DNA of 64,000 nucleotides from NBLH01 sp050296515 (GTDB taxonomy: Bacteria; Bacteroidota; Bacteroidia; Bacteroidales; NBLH01): assembly GCA_050296515.1 (NCBI GenBank), contig JBNKRJ010000023.1, forward strand, positions 74,783 to 138,782, in the 5' to 3' direction. The notes under the pieces were generated by a model. It was not told the DNA's origin. It was given only the letters and a program-made list of their open reading frames with translations, and did not search any database. Position numbers and translations under genes: made by a program. This document shows positions 9,501 through 17,243 of the stretch, piece by piece (within the stretch, counting starts at the first letter, position 1; the number at the start of each line of letters is the position of its first letter).

Positions 9501-9870
9501 AAGAAATGTAATTCATTTGGCCTATTGAGTCAGGTCTTAGGTATCCGAATTCCCTGTCTGATCCGATATATATCCGTCCTTTTTTGTCTGTGTATAAGGC
9601 TCTTACAACTCTGGCCTTGTCTGTTAATGGAATAATGCTCCAATCACGACCATCATACTCAAGCACGCCCATATTATTTCCAAAATAAAGTATGCCTCTG
9701 TGGTCCTGGGTGGCCATCCAGTTTTGTTTATGAGCATTGTAGTCTTCAACTGTATAATTTTGAAAATATGGAATGCCTAAATTTTTGACCTGAGCAGAGA
9801 TATGAAATGCTGTAACAAATAAGATTGTTAACATTAGATATCTTCTATTTATAAATGCAAATAAGGCCAT
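6526..9870 (-). CDS. Transmembrane sensor: beta-propeller, Y_Y_Y domain and SpoIIE-type PP2C phosphatase
   Basis: 1114 residues from the ATG at 9868-9870; a TTG at 9909 would overlap the upstream gene and add 13 residues ahead of the signal peptide (MLTILFVTAFHISAQ). Order: signal peptide, periplasmic propeller with Reg_prop repeats (for example GRIYIGSDREFGYL, GNLWLCTGNGLCHV; about 30-690), Y_Y_Y domain (about 700-780), one transmembrane helix (about 785-805), coiled coil, then a SpoIIE phosphatase (last 250 residues). The acidic metal ligands are visible in VSGDFYW, VDCTGHGVPG, DGMDMS, FSDGFQDQFGG and DDILVIGFK. It presumably dephosphorylates a cytoplasmic Ser/Thr phosphoprotein such as an anti-sigma-antagonist in response to an envelope signal. 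It is last of a four-gene run. Confidence 0.85.
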   Translation of the reverse strand: MALFAFINRRYLMLTILFVTAFHISAQVKNLGIPYFQNYTVEDYNAHKQNWMATQDHRGILYFGNNMGVLEYDGRDWSIIPLTDKARVVRALYTDKKGRIYIGSDREFGYLRPDSIGQMNYISLVDKIKEEKDRNFIGVNRIFEIEDKIYFTGNDYIFELYNGEITTHNIKDLGQTAIINDDIFIRISKKGLFKFENQKIVEIPNGEKYVNTSLRAALPYGDNILIVTMEDGLILYDGNELQPFKTPIDDFLKRQKIISATILSDGNYAFGLLSKGFIIISKEGEVLQHIDTRLGLYSDLILNIFQAKDGNLWLCTGNGLCHVMYSLPLSNYDKNFSLNAASYSTLLHENKLYIASAVGLYERRWNGSEAHLNTIETFKRIGDPVNVLHLDTINGNILVGTTRGISEIRDGKMRKLNMEPIAVWKFLRTDNPNLAIFSTNEGLKLIEFKEDKTKKSKKNKLKSTGKWVFKKDIPGFKEKCRHIVRDGDGNFWVTHSSKGIYKLNPTENFDSIVATPYNQDKGIDNPYNCHVFWLKNKVIISTDNGLYYYNEKEDKFTEYQEFNSLLGKDVKIWIMVEDNFGNIWYKQQRQESFSGEDVFEMGELIFQDNGSYLNYKTPFYKFKNNIQSINPLSNGNVIIGTAKGFIHYDSKIDKDYSQPYKALIRKVEFVSNDSLLFDGAFLDSAGYVGSNQPEAQTYKIPFELNDLRFTFSAPFFDSPDEILYKFYLEGNDDGWTDWKTKNFKEYSNLGQGDYIFRVKTKNVYEQESEEAIYHFTILPPWYLTTWAFISYFILFILLIWGIVRLSVRRLRKQKEYLEEVVKQRTSEIRMKNEELEQQKEEILAQRDEIEVQKDKIEEKNKNITASITYAKRIQEAMLPLKDKIEQTLDDYFILFKPRDIVSGDFYWFAQKNDKIIFTAVDCTGHGVPGAFMSMIGSEILTTIVNQGITTPSEILDYKNRYVRKALKQEQTDNQDGMDMSLCSIDKHNKIVEWAGAKNPLVYIQNNELFHLKGDMQSIGGHQLVKKTEKKFTNYSVSYADAVSYFYIFSDGFQDQFGGPKGRKFMVKKLKELIYDNHKKPMSEQHAILNEAIEDWMKNVEQTDDILVIGFKLIP

Positions 9871-9899
9871 GATAGAATATGATTTTTTTAATGCCTGTT

Positions 9900-12131
9900 T
9901 TATTTCCAATTGTTGTAATAAACTTCACCATTTGAATTTAACAGTAGATAAAGAAATTTCTTTTCTCTGCTTTCTTCAGTATTATTTAAATCAATTAAAT
10001 CGCTTTTTAAGCCAACAATGTTTATTGTTTTGTTACTTAACTTAATTGCATCAATGGCAAAAAATGGATTGTTATTTAAAATTGCTTTTTCTTTCAAAAC
10101 GGCTCCGCTCTCATCAACTACATTAATTAGAAGATTTGTAGATAATGGATTTGCACCAGCTTTACTGGCCAGTTTTGTTGAGTCAGTTGAGTATTCTGAG
10201 AAATTGCTAAATAAATAATATTCCTGGTTAAGTTTTATAATGTCAACGAACTGTCCTTTTATGTTCAATTTTGTTTGCCACACTACTTCATTTTTCTCTG
10301 AGCCTACTTTTGCAAAAGTTAATGGATCTGCAAGGCAATTAATTGAATTTGGCGTATTTCCCTTTGAAATTATTAAGTATTGTTGGTTTATTTCATCAAA
10401 ACTAAAATAACGAGGGTAACCTTTGATATTTATACTAATTTTATCTTTTTGTTTACCTAAATCATCAAAAGAGTACAATTCATTTGTAAACTCTGAACCG
10501 TTGAACTCATTCATTAATAATTCGCATCCAAGTCCTTTTTCGCGAATATTTGTACCCGTTGAATTGCCTTTTGTGGTAATGATTTTTAACCATTTAATAT
10601 CGCTTAATCTTGTTGTTTTTGCTATAAAAGCTTGTAATTTTCCTTTAATTGAAGTATAACCTGTGATATAAAAATCACGTCCGCTTTTTACATAATCAAC
10701 AGTGTAATACATGCCATTTTGAGCATGTTCAAAATCAGGTATCGATTTTTTTAGATAGATTTGGGCTGTTTTGTATTCTATGCTGTCAGAATCGCTCTTT
10801 TTATCATTTACTAAAAAGTATTTGAAGTTATTTAGTGACCTTTCAAGTTGCTTGTTAAGAAGTTCTGATTCATTGTTTGAGTAATTTTTTAAACCAGCCT
10901 CCCCACCATATTTATTAGTAAAGAACTCATTGTATTTATTTAAATCATAAGAGTTTATGTTATTTACAATGTTTTTATTAAGACTATCACTAGAAAGCTT
11001 TTTGTTTACCAGATTCTCATAAAATCGAGCCTTTTGGATTGTAAGATAGGTATTTAGTGAGTCTTCCGGATTATTAATTGGTTTTTTTGTTTGAGTCAAA
11101 AATTCCAATTTACTTTCTTTATAATTAAATAAATAAAGCAAAATGGATTTATGATCAAATTTTCCAATTTTATACTTTAGTCTTGAATCTATACCTTTTA
11201 AGCCAAAGTCTTCTTTAAATTCATTTGTTTCTAGCAAAAAGCTGGTGTTTTTATTTAACAAATCATCCGCTGTATTTATGTCTTGTCTTATTTTGCTTAT
11301 ATCACTACTAAGAACCTTTTTTACATCTTTGACCCATGCGCCATAATTCCATATTGGAATTTCGTCCTTAAGAAAATCTGATCCAGTTAAGCCATGTAAT
11401 CTGTATGTTTCAATTGGTAATAGTTTATACTTTTGATTGTATTCTTTAATAGGATAGTTTTTAATTGCCGTCTGATAATTTTGTAGATAGTAAATTGTTG
11501 AATCAAAACTGCTTTCCAGTTCGTTTAATTGTTTTGTAAACTCGGGACCAGCAGTCATGTAGATATCTTTTATCTTATTATTTTTTCGGTTAATGTCTTT
11601 AAAGATATTTATACATCTATTATAATGATTGATACTTGAATTGAATAAATCTGTAACAATATAAACGTTTTTTTTGTATTCGTTATTAGCAGCAATCTGC
11701 TCATTAATAAAAGTTTTAACTTCTTCTACTTCAAGCTTTTCAAGGCTCTTGAACCTGTCGACATTAAGGTAGTATTTGTCGTTTTTCCTTATTTCTTTTG
11801 CATCAATCTTAGCATTTGCTAATCCAAAATAGAGACCTGTATTATAGATGAAAAATTCTACATCTTTTAAATTTGTTAAAGCATCATAATCTTTGGACCA
11901 GTATTGTGCTATTAATCCAAGCTGGAAGTAAGTATTGGCAAAAAAAGGATCTTGCTTTTGATAAACCAGAAGGAGAGAATACACCTCTTCTTTTTCCTTC
12001 TCATTAACAGCCTTATAAACATCTTTATACTTAAGATTTCTTTGACTATAAGCAAATTGTAATTGCAATAACAATACAAAAGTAATTAAATATTTAATTA
12101 TCAGGTTGTTATTTAAAATAGCTTTTTTCAT
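9900..12131 (-). CDS. Large exported protein of unknown family, in the propeller-phosphatase operon
   Basis: 743 residues with a cleavable signal peptide (about 1-29, ending FAYSQ). Residues about 30-440 look mainly helical with TPR-like character (YFQLGLIAQYWSKDYDAL); residues about 450-743 contain repeated beta-rich segments (FYITGYTSIKGKLQAFIAKT, PRYFSFDEINQQYLIISKG, EYYLFSNFSEYST) that read like a degenerate propeller. I do not recognise a named family. It lies 25 bp downstream of the OmpA-like gene and 29 bp upstream of the sensor phosphatase, so a periplasmic adaptor or ligand for that sensor is a reasonable inference. Confidence 0.7.
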   Translation of the reverse strand: MKKAILNNNLIIKYLITFVLLLQLQFAYSQRNLKYKDVYKAVNEKEKEEVYSLLLVYQKQDPFFANTYFQLGLIAQYWSKDYDALTNLKDVEFFIYNTGLYFGLANAKIDAKEIRKNDKYYLNVDRFKSLEKLEVEEVKTFINEQIAANNEYKKNVYIVTDLFNSSINHYNRCINIFKDINRKNNKIKDIYMTAGPEFTKQLNELESSFDSTIYYLQNYQTAIKNYPIKEYNQKYKLLPIETYRLHGLTGSDFLKDEIPIWNYGAWVKDVKKVLSSDISKIRQDINTADDLLNKNTSFLLETNEFKEDFGLKGIDSRLKYKIGKFDHKSILLYLFNYKESKLEFLTQTKKPINNPEDSLNTYLTIQKARFYENLVNKKLSSDSLNKNIVNNINSYDLNKYNEFFTNKYGGEAGLKNYSNNESELLNKQLERSLNNFKYFLVNDKKSDSDSIEYKTAQIYLKKSIPDFEHAQNGMYYTVDYVKSGRDFYITGYTSIKGKLQAFIAKTTRLSDIKWLKIITTKGNSTGTNIREKGLGCELLMNEFNGSEFTNELYSFDDLGKQKDKISINIKGYPRYFSFDEINQQYLIISKGNTPNSINCLADPLTFAKVGSEKNEVVWQTKLNIKGQFVDIIKLNQEYYLFSNFSEYSTDSTKLASKAGANPLSTNLLINVVDESGAVLKEKAILNNNPFFAIDAIKLSNKTINIVGLKSDLIDLNNTEESREKKFLYLLLNSNGEVYYNNWK

Positions 12132-12156
12132 TGCCTGTTTATCTTCAGCTTTTAGA

Positions 12157-14211
12157 TTATTGTATTTTTATGATTTTTAGCTCAACTCTTCGGTTTAGTG
12201 CTTTGTGTTCATCAGTATCATTGGGGTAAGCAGGTTTTGATTCACCATATCCTTTTGCTACCAGTCTTTCTTCGTTCACCGCCTGTTCCAACAAGTATGT
12301 TTCAACTGAAGCTGCCCTTCTATCCGAAAGTCTTAAATTATATGAGTCAGAACCAACATTGTCTGTATGTGCAGAGATTTCAATATTGATGTCTGGATTA
12401 TCATTCATTAGTTTTACCACTCTGTCGAGTTCTGAATAGGAACTCTCATTTAAATCTGCAGAGTTAACTTCAAATGTGATGTTGTTAAGTGTCAGCTTTG
12501 TATCTTCTTTAAGTTGCTTAAGTTTTACATCCAATTTTTTAGGAGCTTTCTTCTTTTTTAAGTCAACAGTAGTGTTATAAAAAGAGTATCCTTTTGGGCT
12601 GACACTAACACTATATCTGTCTCCTTCTCTTAGCTTTATTGTATATTTTCCATCGGATCCAGCAGTTGCAGTGGTTCTAATTACTTCGTTATTATCCAGA
12701 TTGGTAATAATAACTTCAACAGGCAGGCCGGCTTGGGTTTCTTCGTCAGCAATTGCTATTTGGAAATCCACTTTTTTTGCCTTTAGTTCGGCATCTTTTT
12801 CAAATTCGTCAAACTGAACAATTCCAGTTAAATCAAATTCGAAAGCAAGATCTTCGTAAAATTCAGCTTTTAATAAAAATTTATAGACATCACCAAGTGG
12901 CATTTTAATTCTGTACCTGCCATCTTTTTCTTTGTTTACTGAAGTTTGAACAATCTCATTGCTGCTATTTCTTATCTCAATAGTAGCATCAACAGGTCTA
13001 AATAACTCGTTATCAAAAGCATTAAGAATAAGAATTATATCCTTGTAAAGGTTAATATCTTCAGTGATTACCTCATTTTTTCTAAGTTTCTCGGCTTCAA
13101 TATATTTGAAGTAATGAGAATGATTTTCTTTGTAAAAGTCTATTTGATAATTATTCCCTTTAGTGAGGAAAATTTCGTATTTTCCAGTATTCGGATCATT
13201 TGAATAACTTGATATCAACCTTGAAGTAACAGGATCATAAACTGAAATTGTAGCTTCAATTGGGAGTTGACTTGTCAAATCCAGAATTTTCCCCTTTAGC
13301 TGAACATTTTTATCAACCAAAAATTGAGGTGGAATTGTTGCCTGATAAAGTTTACTAAATTTGTTTTTTTTGTCAATTTGTTCAATTGGAAATAGTGCTA
13401 GTTCTGAGTTAAATCCTAATGCAGGGGTATAATCATTACTAACAGAATTTAAAGTATCAATACTTTCAGCAGGTACCCAAACATTTTTAGCAATTAATTT
13501 TGTTTTATAGATATCAAACCCTCCTTTACCACCTTCTCTAACAGACGAGAAATAAAGTGTTTTATTATCAACTCCAATTTTTGGACATTGTTCACAATCA
13601 ATATTAATTGGGATTGGAAGGGCCTCTGGTTTATTCCAGTTTCCTTCATTGTTTCTTATTGCAACAAATATTTTCTTGCAATCAAAATCATCATAAGCCT
13701 CTGTGTTTGAATTTCTGCTAAAATAAAGTGTTTTGTTATCTGCAGATATTGAGGGTTGCCCATCGTAGGATTTTGTATTAATAGGAGCGCCAATACTTAT
13801 TGGTTCGCTCCATCCGTCTGTGCTTTTTTTCGAATAAAATATGTCTACATCAGTAGAGTCTTTGAAATAATCGGCAGAAAAGTAAAGAATGCTGCCGTCA
13901 TAATTAAAACTAGGAAACCTTATATTACCACTACCATTATTAAAATTGTTTATTGGAGCAATTTCTTCTGGAGTTGTCCAGGAATCACCATCCTTTTGGC
14001 AAATATATATTTTGAATTGTCCTGATTTGTCTGAAACAAAAGCCAGTGTGTTTCCATCCACACTCAATGAAGGATCGTACTCATTTCCTTCCGGAAAGTC
14101 AACTGGAGTTCCAACTGCTTTTATATTTTGCCCTACCAAAGTTCCTGATAGCCCAACAAATAAGAATAATGATAGTAATACTTCAAAAGTCAAAAAGAAA
14201 TACTTTTTCAT
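12157..14211 (-). CDS. OmpA family protein with PD40 repeats and carboxypeptidase-regulatory-like domains
   Basis: 684 residues: signal peptide (about 1-27), WD40-like PD40 repeats (about 40-290; YDPSLSVDGNTLAFVS, FPSFNYDGSILYFSAD, YDGQPSISADNKTLYFS), two or three beta-sandwich carboxypeptidase-regulatory-like segments (about 300-560) and a C-terminal OmpA-like peptidoglycan-binding domain (about 570-684; EISAHTDNVGSDSYN, LSDRRAASVETYL, NRRVEL). The architecture resembles PorE of the type IX secretion machinery, but the N-terminal TPR block and the lipobox expected of PorE are absent. It probably anchors the operon's complex to peptidoglycan. Spacing is 26 bp to the upstream SPOR-like gene. 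Confidence 0.85.
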   Translation of the reverse strand: MKKYFFLTFEVLLSLFLFVGLSGTLVGQNIKAVGTPVDFPEGNEYDPSLSVDGNTLAFVSDKSGQFKIYICQKDGDSWTTPEEIAPINNFNNGSGNIRFPSFNYDGSILYFSADYFKDSTDVDIFYSKKSTDGWSEPISIGAPINTKSYDGQPSISADNKTLYFSRNSNTEAYDDFDCKKIFVAIRNNEGNWNKPEALPIPINIDCEQCPKIGVDNKTLYFSSVREGGKGGFDIYKTKLIAKNVWVPAESIDTLNSVSNDYTPALGFNSELALFPIEQIDKKNKFSKLYQATIPPQFLVDKNVQLKGKILDLTSQLPIEATISVYDPVTSRLISSYSNDPNTGKYEIFLTKGNNYQIDFYKENHSHYFKYIEAEKLRKNEVITEDINLYKDIILILNAFDNELFRPVDATIEIRNSSNEIVQTSVNKEKDGRYRIKMPLGDVYKFLLKAEFYEDLAFEFDLTGIVQFDEFEKDAELKAKKVDFQIAIADEETQAGLPVEVIITNLDNNEVIRTTATAGSDGKYTIKLREGDRYSVSVSPKGYSFYNTTVDLKKKKAPKKLDVKLKQLKEDTKLTLNNITFEVNSADLNESSYSELDRVVKLMNDNPDINIEISAHTDNVGSDSYNLRLSDRRAASVETYLLEQAVNEERLVAKGYGESKPAYPNDTDEHKALNRRVELKIIKIQ

Positions 14212-14237
14212 TCAACAGCCGATTATTTTATGTTTTC

Positions 14238-15266
14238 TTATTGATTTTTTATAGCTTCTTTAATATCTATTTTCTCTCCATTTAAATAGGCCACAACGAA
14301 TGCACCTTTTACTTTAACTGCTTTGACAAATTGTTTAGCATCTTCGTATTTTTTAAAACTGCCAACAGCATATTTGTGCCATCCATCGTAGTTTTTGGTG
14401 GTAACTTCGTTGGTTCTTTTATAGAATTTTGCAATTTTCCACTTAGGTAATGGTTTTTTCGAAGCTGCAATTTGAACTTGAAACTCAAGATTGCCTTGTA
14501 AACTTCTACTTTCTTCTTCTTTTTTCTTTCTTTCTTCTTCTTCCAGATCGTTCATTCTTGAACGGGCCTGAGAGGCATATTTACCATTAGGAAAGTCATT
14601 TAAATAACTTTGATAAGCATAAATAGTGTTCTCACTTTCAGCATTTTGCCAGGCTGTATTTTCTTCTTCTTCCAGCTGTTTTTTTGTTTCTTGATCAAGA
14701 AATACCGAATAGGCTTCAATTAAACGGTTGATACTTGAAATGTATAGGTTCATTGCCCCTTGCAAATCACTTTTAAGCTTATCATATTGAATGTCTTTTT
14801 TTAAATCCTTGGGCGATACACTTTTATAAGCTTTCATTTTTCTTTGTGCACCTGCATTGTCTGTTAATGCCTCGTCCATAAGATCATTGGCTTTAGCCTC
14901 ATCTTCTTCAAAAATAAATTTACTTCCATTGATTTTCTCAGAGTAAACATTATAAATCAAAGCATAAGCTTTTTCATAATATAAAGCTTGTCTTATTCTT
15001 AGTTCTTTTACCTCAACTGATTTTTTTTCACCTTTTTTCTTCTTTTTTGTAAAGTATTTCTGAACTTTTTTGTCTTCTTCTTTAATTTGCGATTCGAGTT
15101 TATCTCCTTTTGCAATATTATCCTTTGCTCTTTTTAGCTGATCCTGTTCTCCTGAAGAAAGGTGATCTTCCATAAAAGAAAACAGGTCGGTACCTTGCGC
15201 ATAAAGATTTGGAGTAAATACAAATCCTAATAAGGTCAAAAATGTAATGATGGTCAGCTTTTTCAT
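14238..15266 (-). CDS. Periplasmic coiled-coil protein with C-terminal SPOR-like domain
   Basis: 342 residues with a signal peptide (about 1-23, ending PNLYAQG), a long helical charged region, a TPR-like turn (YLNDFPNGKYASQARSRM) and a Glu/Arg-rich coiled coil (about 235-255). The last 85 residues (FQVQIAASKKPL ... YAVGSFKKYEDAKQFVKAVK) have the strand-helix pattern of SPOR domains, which bind denuded septal peptidoglycan. It is the first gene of the four-gene minus-strand run. With the OmpA-domain protein downstream it gives the operon two potential cell-wall contacts. Confidence 0.75.
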   Translation of the reverse strand: MKKLTIITFLTLLGFVFTPNLYAQGTDLFSFMEDHLSSGEQDQLKRAKDNIAKGDKLESQIKEEDKKVQKYFTKKKKKGEKKSVEVKELRIRQALYYEKAYALIYNVYSEKINGSKFIFEEDEAKANDLMDEALTDNAGAQRKMKAYKSVSPKDLKKDIQYDKLKSDLQGAMNLYISSINRLIEAYSVFLDQETKKQLEEEENTAWQNAESENTIYAYQSYLNDFPNGKYASQARSRMNDLEEEERKKKEEESRSLQGNLEFQVQIAASKKPLPKWKIAKFYKRTNEVTTKNYDGWHKYAVGSFKKYEDAKQFVKAVKVKGAFVVAYLNGEKIDIKEAIKNQ

Positions 15267-15355
15267 TGTTCTAACTTTTTTAGATTGATTGATTGTGATT
15301 TTGGGCTACGCCCATTGCATTTAATTAATACGCAATTATTTTGCCAATTAACAAA

Positions 15356-15391
15356 CAAATATAAGTATATGTATTAACAATCATAAACAAA
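15356..15391 (-). promoter_or_regulatory. Putative promoter of the four-gene SPOR/OmpA/sensor run
   Basis: On the minus strand TTTG (15388-15391), a 24-base spacer and TATATTTG (15356-15363) fit the Bacteroidota -33/-7 pattern, slightly long in spacing. Predicted start near 15349, about 80 bases upstream of the ATG at 15266. Confidence 0.45.
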
Positions 15392-15613
15392 ACAAGAAAA
15401 TCGTTCTTATTTTAAGCCTCCAAATTAGGCTTTTTTGCCAAAACCAGAAAAAAAAGCTTCTGTTAGTGTTTTATTTTTGCACAATTAAATTGTTAGGGGA
15501 TAATTCTAATTTTTTTCCTTAAAAAAGCTGAACGACTTGAAAAAAGTCATGTTTAGCGTTTAGAATTTCTATTACCTTGCACCGAAAATTTCAATATTTG
15601 ATGGCGTGTTACA

Positions 15614-15655
15614 ACACAATCTAAAAACAAGTGTGTGTGTTTTTTTAGATTGTGT
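15614..15655. other. Perfect 14-bp inverted repeat upstream of rseC/rnf
   Basis: ACACAATCTAAAAA (15614-15627) pairs perfectly with TTTTTAGATTGTGT (15642-15655) across a 14-base GT-rich loop. It lies upstream of the predicted rnf promoter and far from either flanking start, and has no trailing U-run, so a simple terminator is unlikely. It could be a protein-binding site or part of an untranslated RNA. Confidence 0.55.
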
Positions 15656-15751
15656 CAGTATGTTGATAAAGTGATACTTAATAGTTTTTTAGAGTTATTT
15701 ATATTCGGTATAAATTAGGAAATCCGAGTCTAAAAAGTGCTGAAAAATTCG

Positions 15752-15780
15752 TTTGGTTTATATTAACATATTTACATTTG
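15752..15780 (+). promoter_or_regulatory. Putative promoter of rseC-rnf
   Basis: TTTG (15752-15755), a 17-base spacer and TACATTTG (15773-15780) match the -33/-7 consensus. Transcription would begin near 15787, which excludes the in-frame TTG at 15778 as start and supports the ATG at 15802. Confidence 0.6.
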
Positions 15781-15801
15781 CGCATCAAAACCAAAAGGAA
15801 A

Positions 15802-16221
15802 ATGAGCGCAGCAAAAATCATTGAACATGCTGGTGTAGTTAAAAAAGTTGATGATGATTCTATTATTGTAAGTATCATTAAAAACTCTGGTTGTGCTTCG
15901 TGCGAAGCTAAGGGCTCTTGCAATGTATCCGAAGTTGAAGAAAAAGAAATTGAAATTAGAAAGTTTAGCGAAAAATATTCTGTAGGTGAACACGTAGCAG
16001 TTTTTTTTAGCGAATCTCTTGGATATAGAGCTTTGTTTTTAGGATATGTTTTACCTTTTCTTATAGTATTAGCAATTCTAATTGCTTTAACTGTTGCTGG
16101 TGTTGATGAAGGCATGGCTGGGCTTTTTGCACTTGGTTCATTAATACCTTATTATTTAGCACTTTTCTTAACAAGAAATAGACAACGAAATAAATTTTCC
16201 TTTTCAATAAAGAAGATGTAA
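15802..16221 (+). CDS. rseC: RseC/SoxR-reducing-system family protein
   Basis: 139 residues from the ATG at 15802, with AAAAGGAA just upstream. The N-terminal soluble part holds the four-Cys cluster pattern C..C...G.C (SGCASCEAKGSCNVSE); two transmembrane helices follow (ALFLGYVLPFLIVLAILIAL and AGLFALGSLIPYYLALFL), the standard RseC arrangement. In Bacteroidota and many other phyla this gene directly precedes rnfB, 47 bp away here. It is thought to assist redox or Fe-S functions coupled to Rnf. Confidence 0.9.
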   Translation: MSAAKIIEHAGVVKKVDDDSIIVSIIKNSGCASCEAKGSCNVSEVEEKEIEIRKFSEKYSVGEHVAVFFSESLGYRALFLGYVLPFLIVLAILIALTVAGVDEGMAGLFALGSLIPYYLALFLTRNRQRNKFSFSIKKM

Positions 16222-16268
16222 AGATTCTTTTTTTTTTAAGGTGAATTCTAATATATAAAAGCAGTATT

Positions 16269-17213
16269 ATGAGTGATATAGTTATTTATACAATTTTTAC
16301 CGTAAGTTCTATTGGGGTAGTCGCAGCCATAATTTTATATGCTGCAGCACAAAAATTTAAGGTTTTTGAAGATCCCAGAATTGATGAGGTAGAAGAAGCA
16401 CTTCCTAGTGCCAATTGTGGAGGATGTGGATATCCAGGTTGTAGGAATTTTGCTGAGGAATGTGTGAAGGCAGAGAACCTTGATGAACTATTTTGCCCTG
16501 TAGGAGGAAATGATTTGATGAAGCAGGTGGCAACTATTCTTGGTAAAGATGCGGTTGAGAAAGCTCCACAGGTTGCTGTTATAAGATGTTCCGGTTCATT
16601 TGAACATCGTCCGAGAGTAAATAATTATGATGGAGCTCACAACTGTACAATAAATGCACAACTTTATAGTGGAGATACTGGTTGTGAGAATGGTTGTTTA
16701 GGACTTGGAGAATGCGTTGATGCCTGTACTTTTGATGCTATGTACATGGATGAAAAAACAGGATTGCCTGTTGTTATTGAAGATAAATGTACTTCTTGTG
16801 GTGATTGTGTTCGTGCATGCCCTAAAGATATAATTGAACTTCGTAATAAAGGAAAGAAAGACAGGAGAATTTTTGTTTCATGTATTAACGTTGACAAAGG
16901 CGGAGTAGCCAGGAAGAATTGCGAAGTGGCTTGTATTGGTTGTACAAAATGCGAAAAGGAATGTAAGTTTGACGCAATTAAAATTGAGAACTTCTTAGCA
17001 TACATTGATTTTAATAAATGCGTTTTGTGTAGAAAATGTGCACCAGTTTGTCCAACAAATGCAATTCTTGAAATAAATTTTCCTCCAAAGAAAGTTAGGG
17101 AACCTAAGGTTGAGGAAAAAGAAGCTGTTGCTGAAAACACTGGAAGCGAAAATACCAACTTGGTGGACCTGGCTAAAAAGAACAACGATTCAGAAAAAGA
17201 AGAAAATAAATAA
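16269..17213 (+). CDS. rnfB: Electron transport complex subunit RnfB
   Basis: 314 residues: N-terminal membrane helix (about 5-27), a four-Cys [4Fe-4S] domain (C50, C53, C58, C76), then ferredoxin-like [4Fe-4S] motifs (GCLGLGECVDAC; CTSCGDCVRACP; CIGCTKCEKEC; CVLCRKCAPVCP). This is the ferredoxin-interacting entry subunit of the Rnf ferredoxin:NAD+ oxidoreductase. The C-terminal tail is charged and low in complexity. It belongs to an operon with rseC upstream and rnfC 30 bp downstream. Confidence 0.95.
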   Translation: MSDIVIYTIFTVSSIGVVAAIILYAAAQKFKVFEDPRIDEVEEALPSANCGGCGYPGCRNFAEECVKAENLDELFCPVGGNDLMKQVATILGKDAVEKAPQVAVIRCSGSFEHRPRVNNYDGAHNCTINAQLYSGDTGCENGCLGLGECVDACTFDAMYMDEKTGLPVVIEDKCTSCGDCVRACPKDIIELRNKGKKDRRIFVSCINVDKGGVARKNCEVACIGCTKCEKECKFDAIKIENFLAYIDFNKCVLCRKCAPVCPTNAILEINFPPKKVREPKVEEKEAVAENTGSENTNLVDLAKKNNDSEKEENK

Positions 17214-17243
17214 TTAGTAATAAACGACTTAAAATATACGCTG

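Larger units (their letters stand above)
15267..15801. other. 535-bp divergent intergenic region between the SPOR-like gene and rseC
   Basis: Contains a minus-strand promoter candidate (15356-15391), a perfect 14-bp stem-loop (15614-15655) and a plus-strand promoter candidate (15752-15780). No RNA gene or further coding region is evident in the remainder, which is AT-rich. Confidence 0.6.

Noticed and set aside
12157..14211. Firm naming as PorE of type IX secretion
   Set aside because: The N-terminal TPR region and lipobox of PorE are missing, and no other por/gld gene is in the window.
15614..15655. Rho-independent terminator for the 15614-15655 hairpin
   Set aside because: No gene ends before it on either strand and there is no U-run after the stem.
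15699..16115. Minus-strand frames across rseC
   Set aside because: They are antisense to rseC, whose Cys motif and helices are clear.
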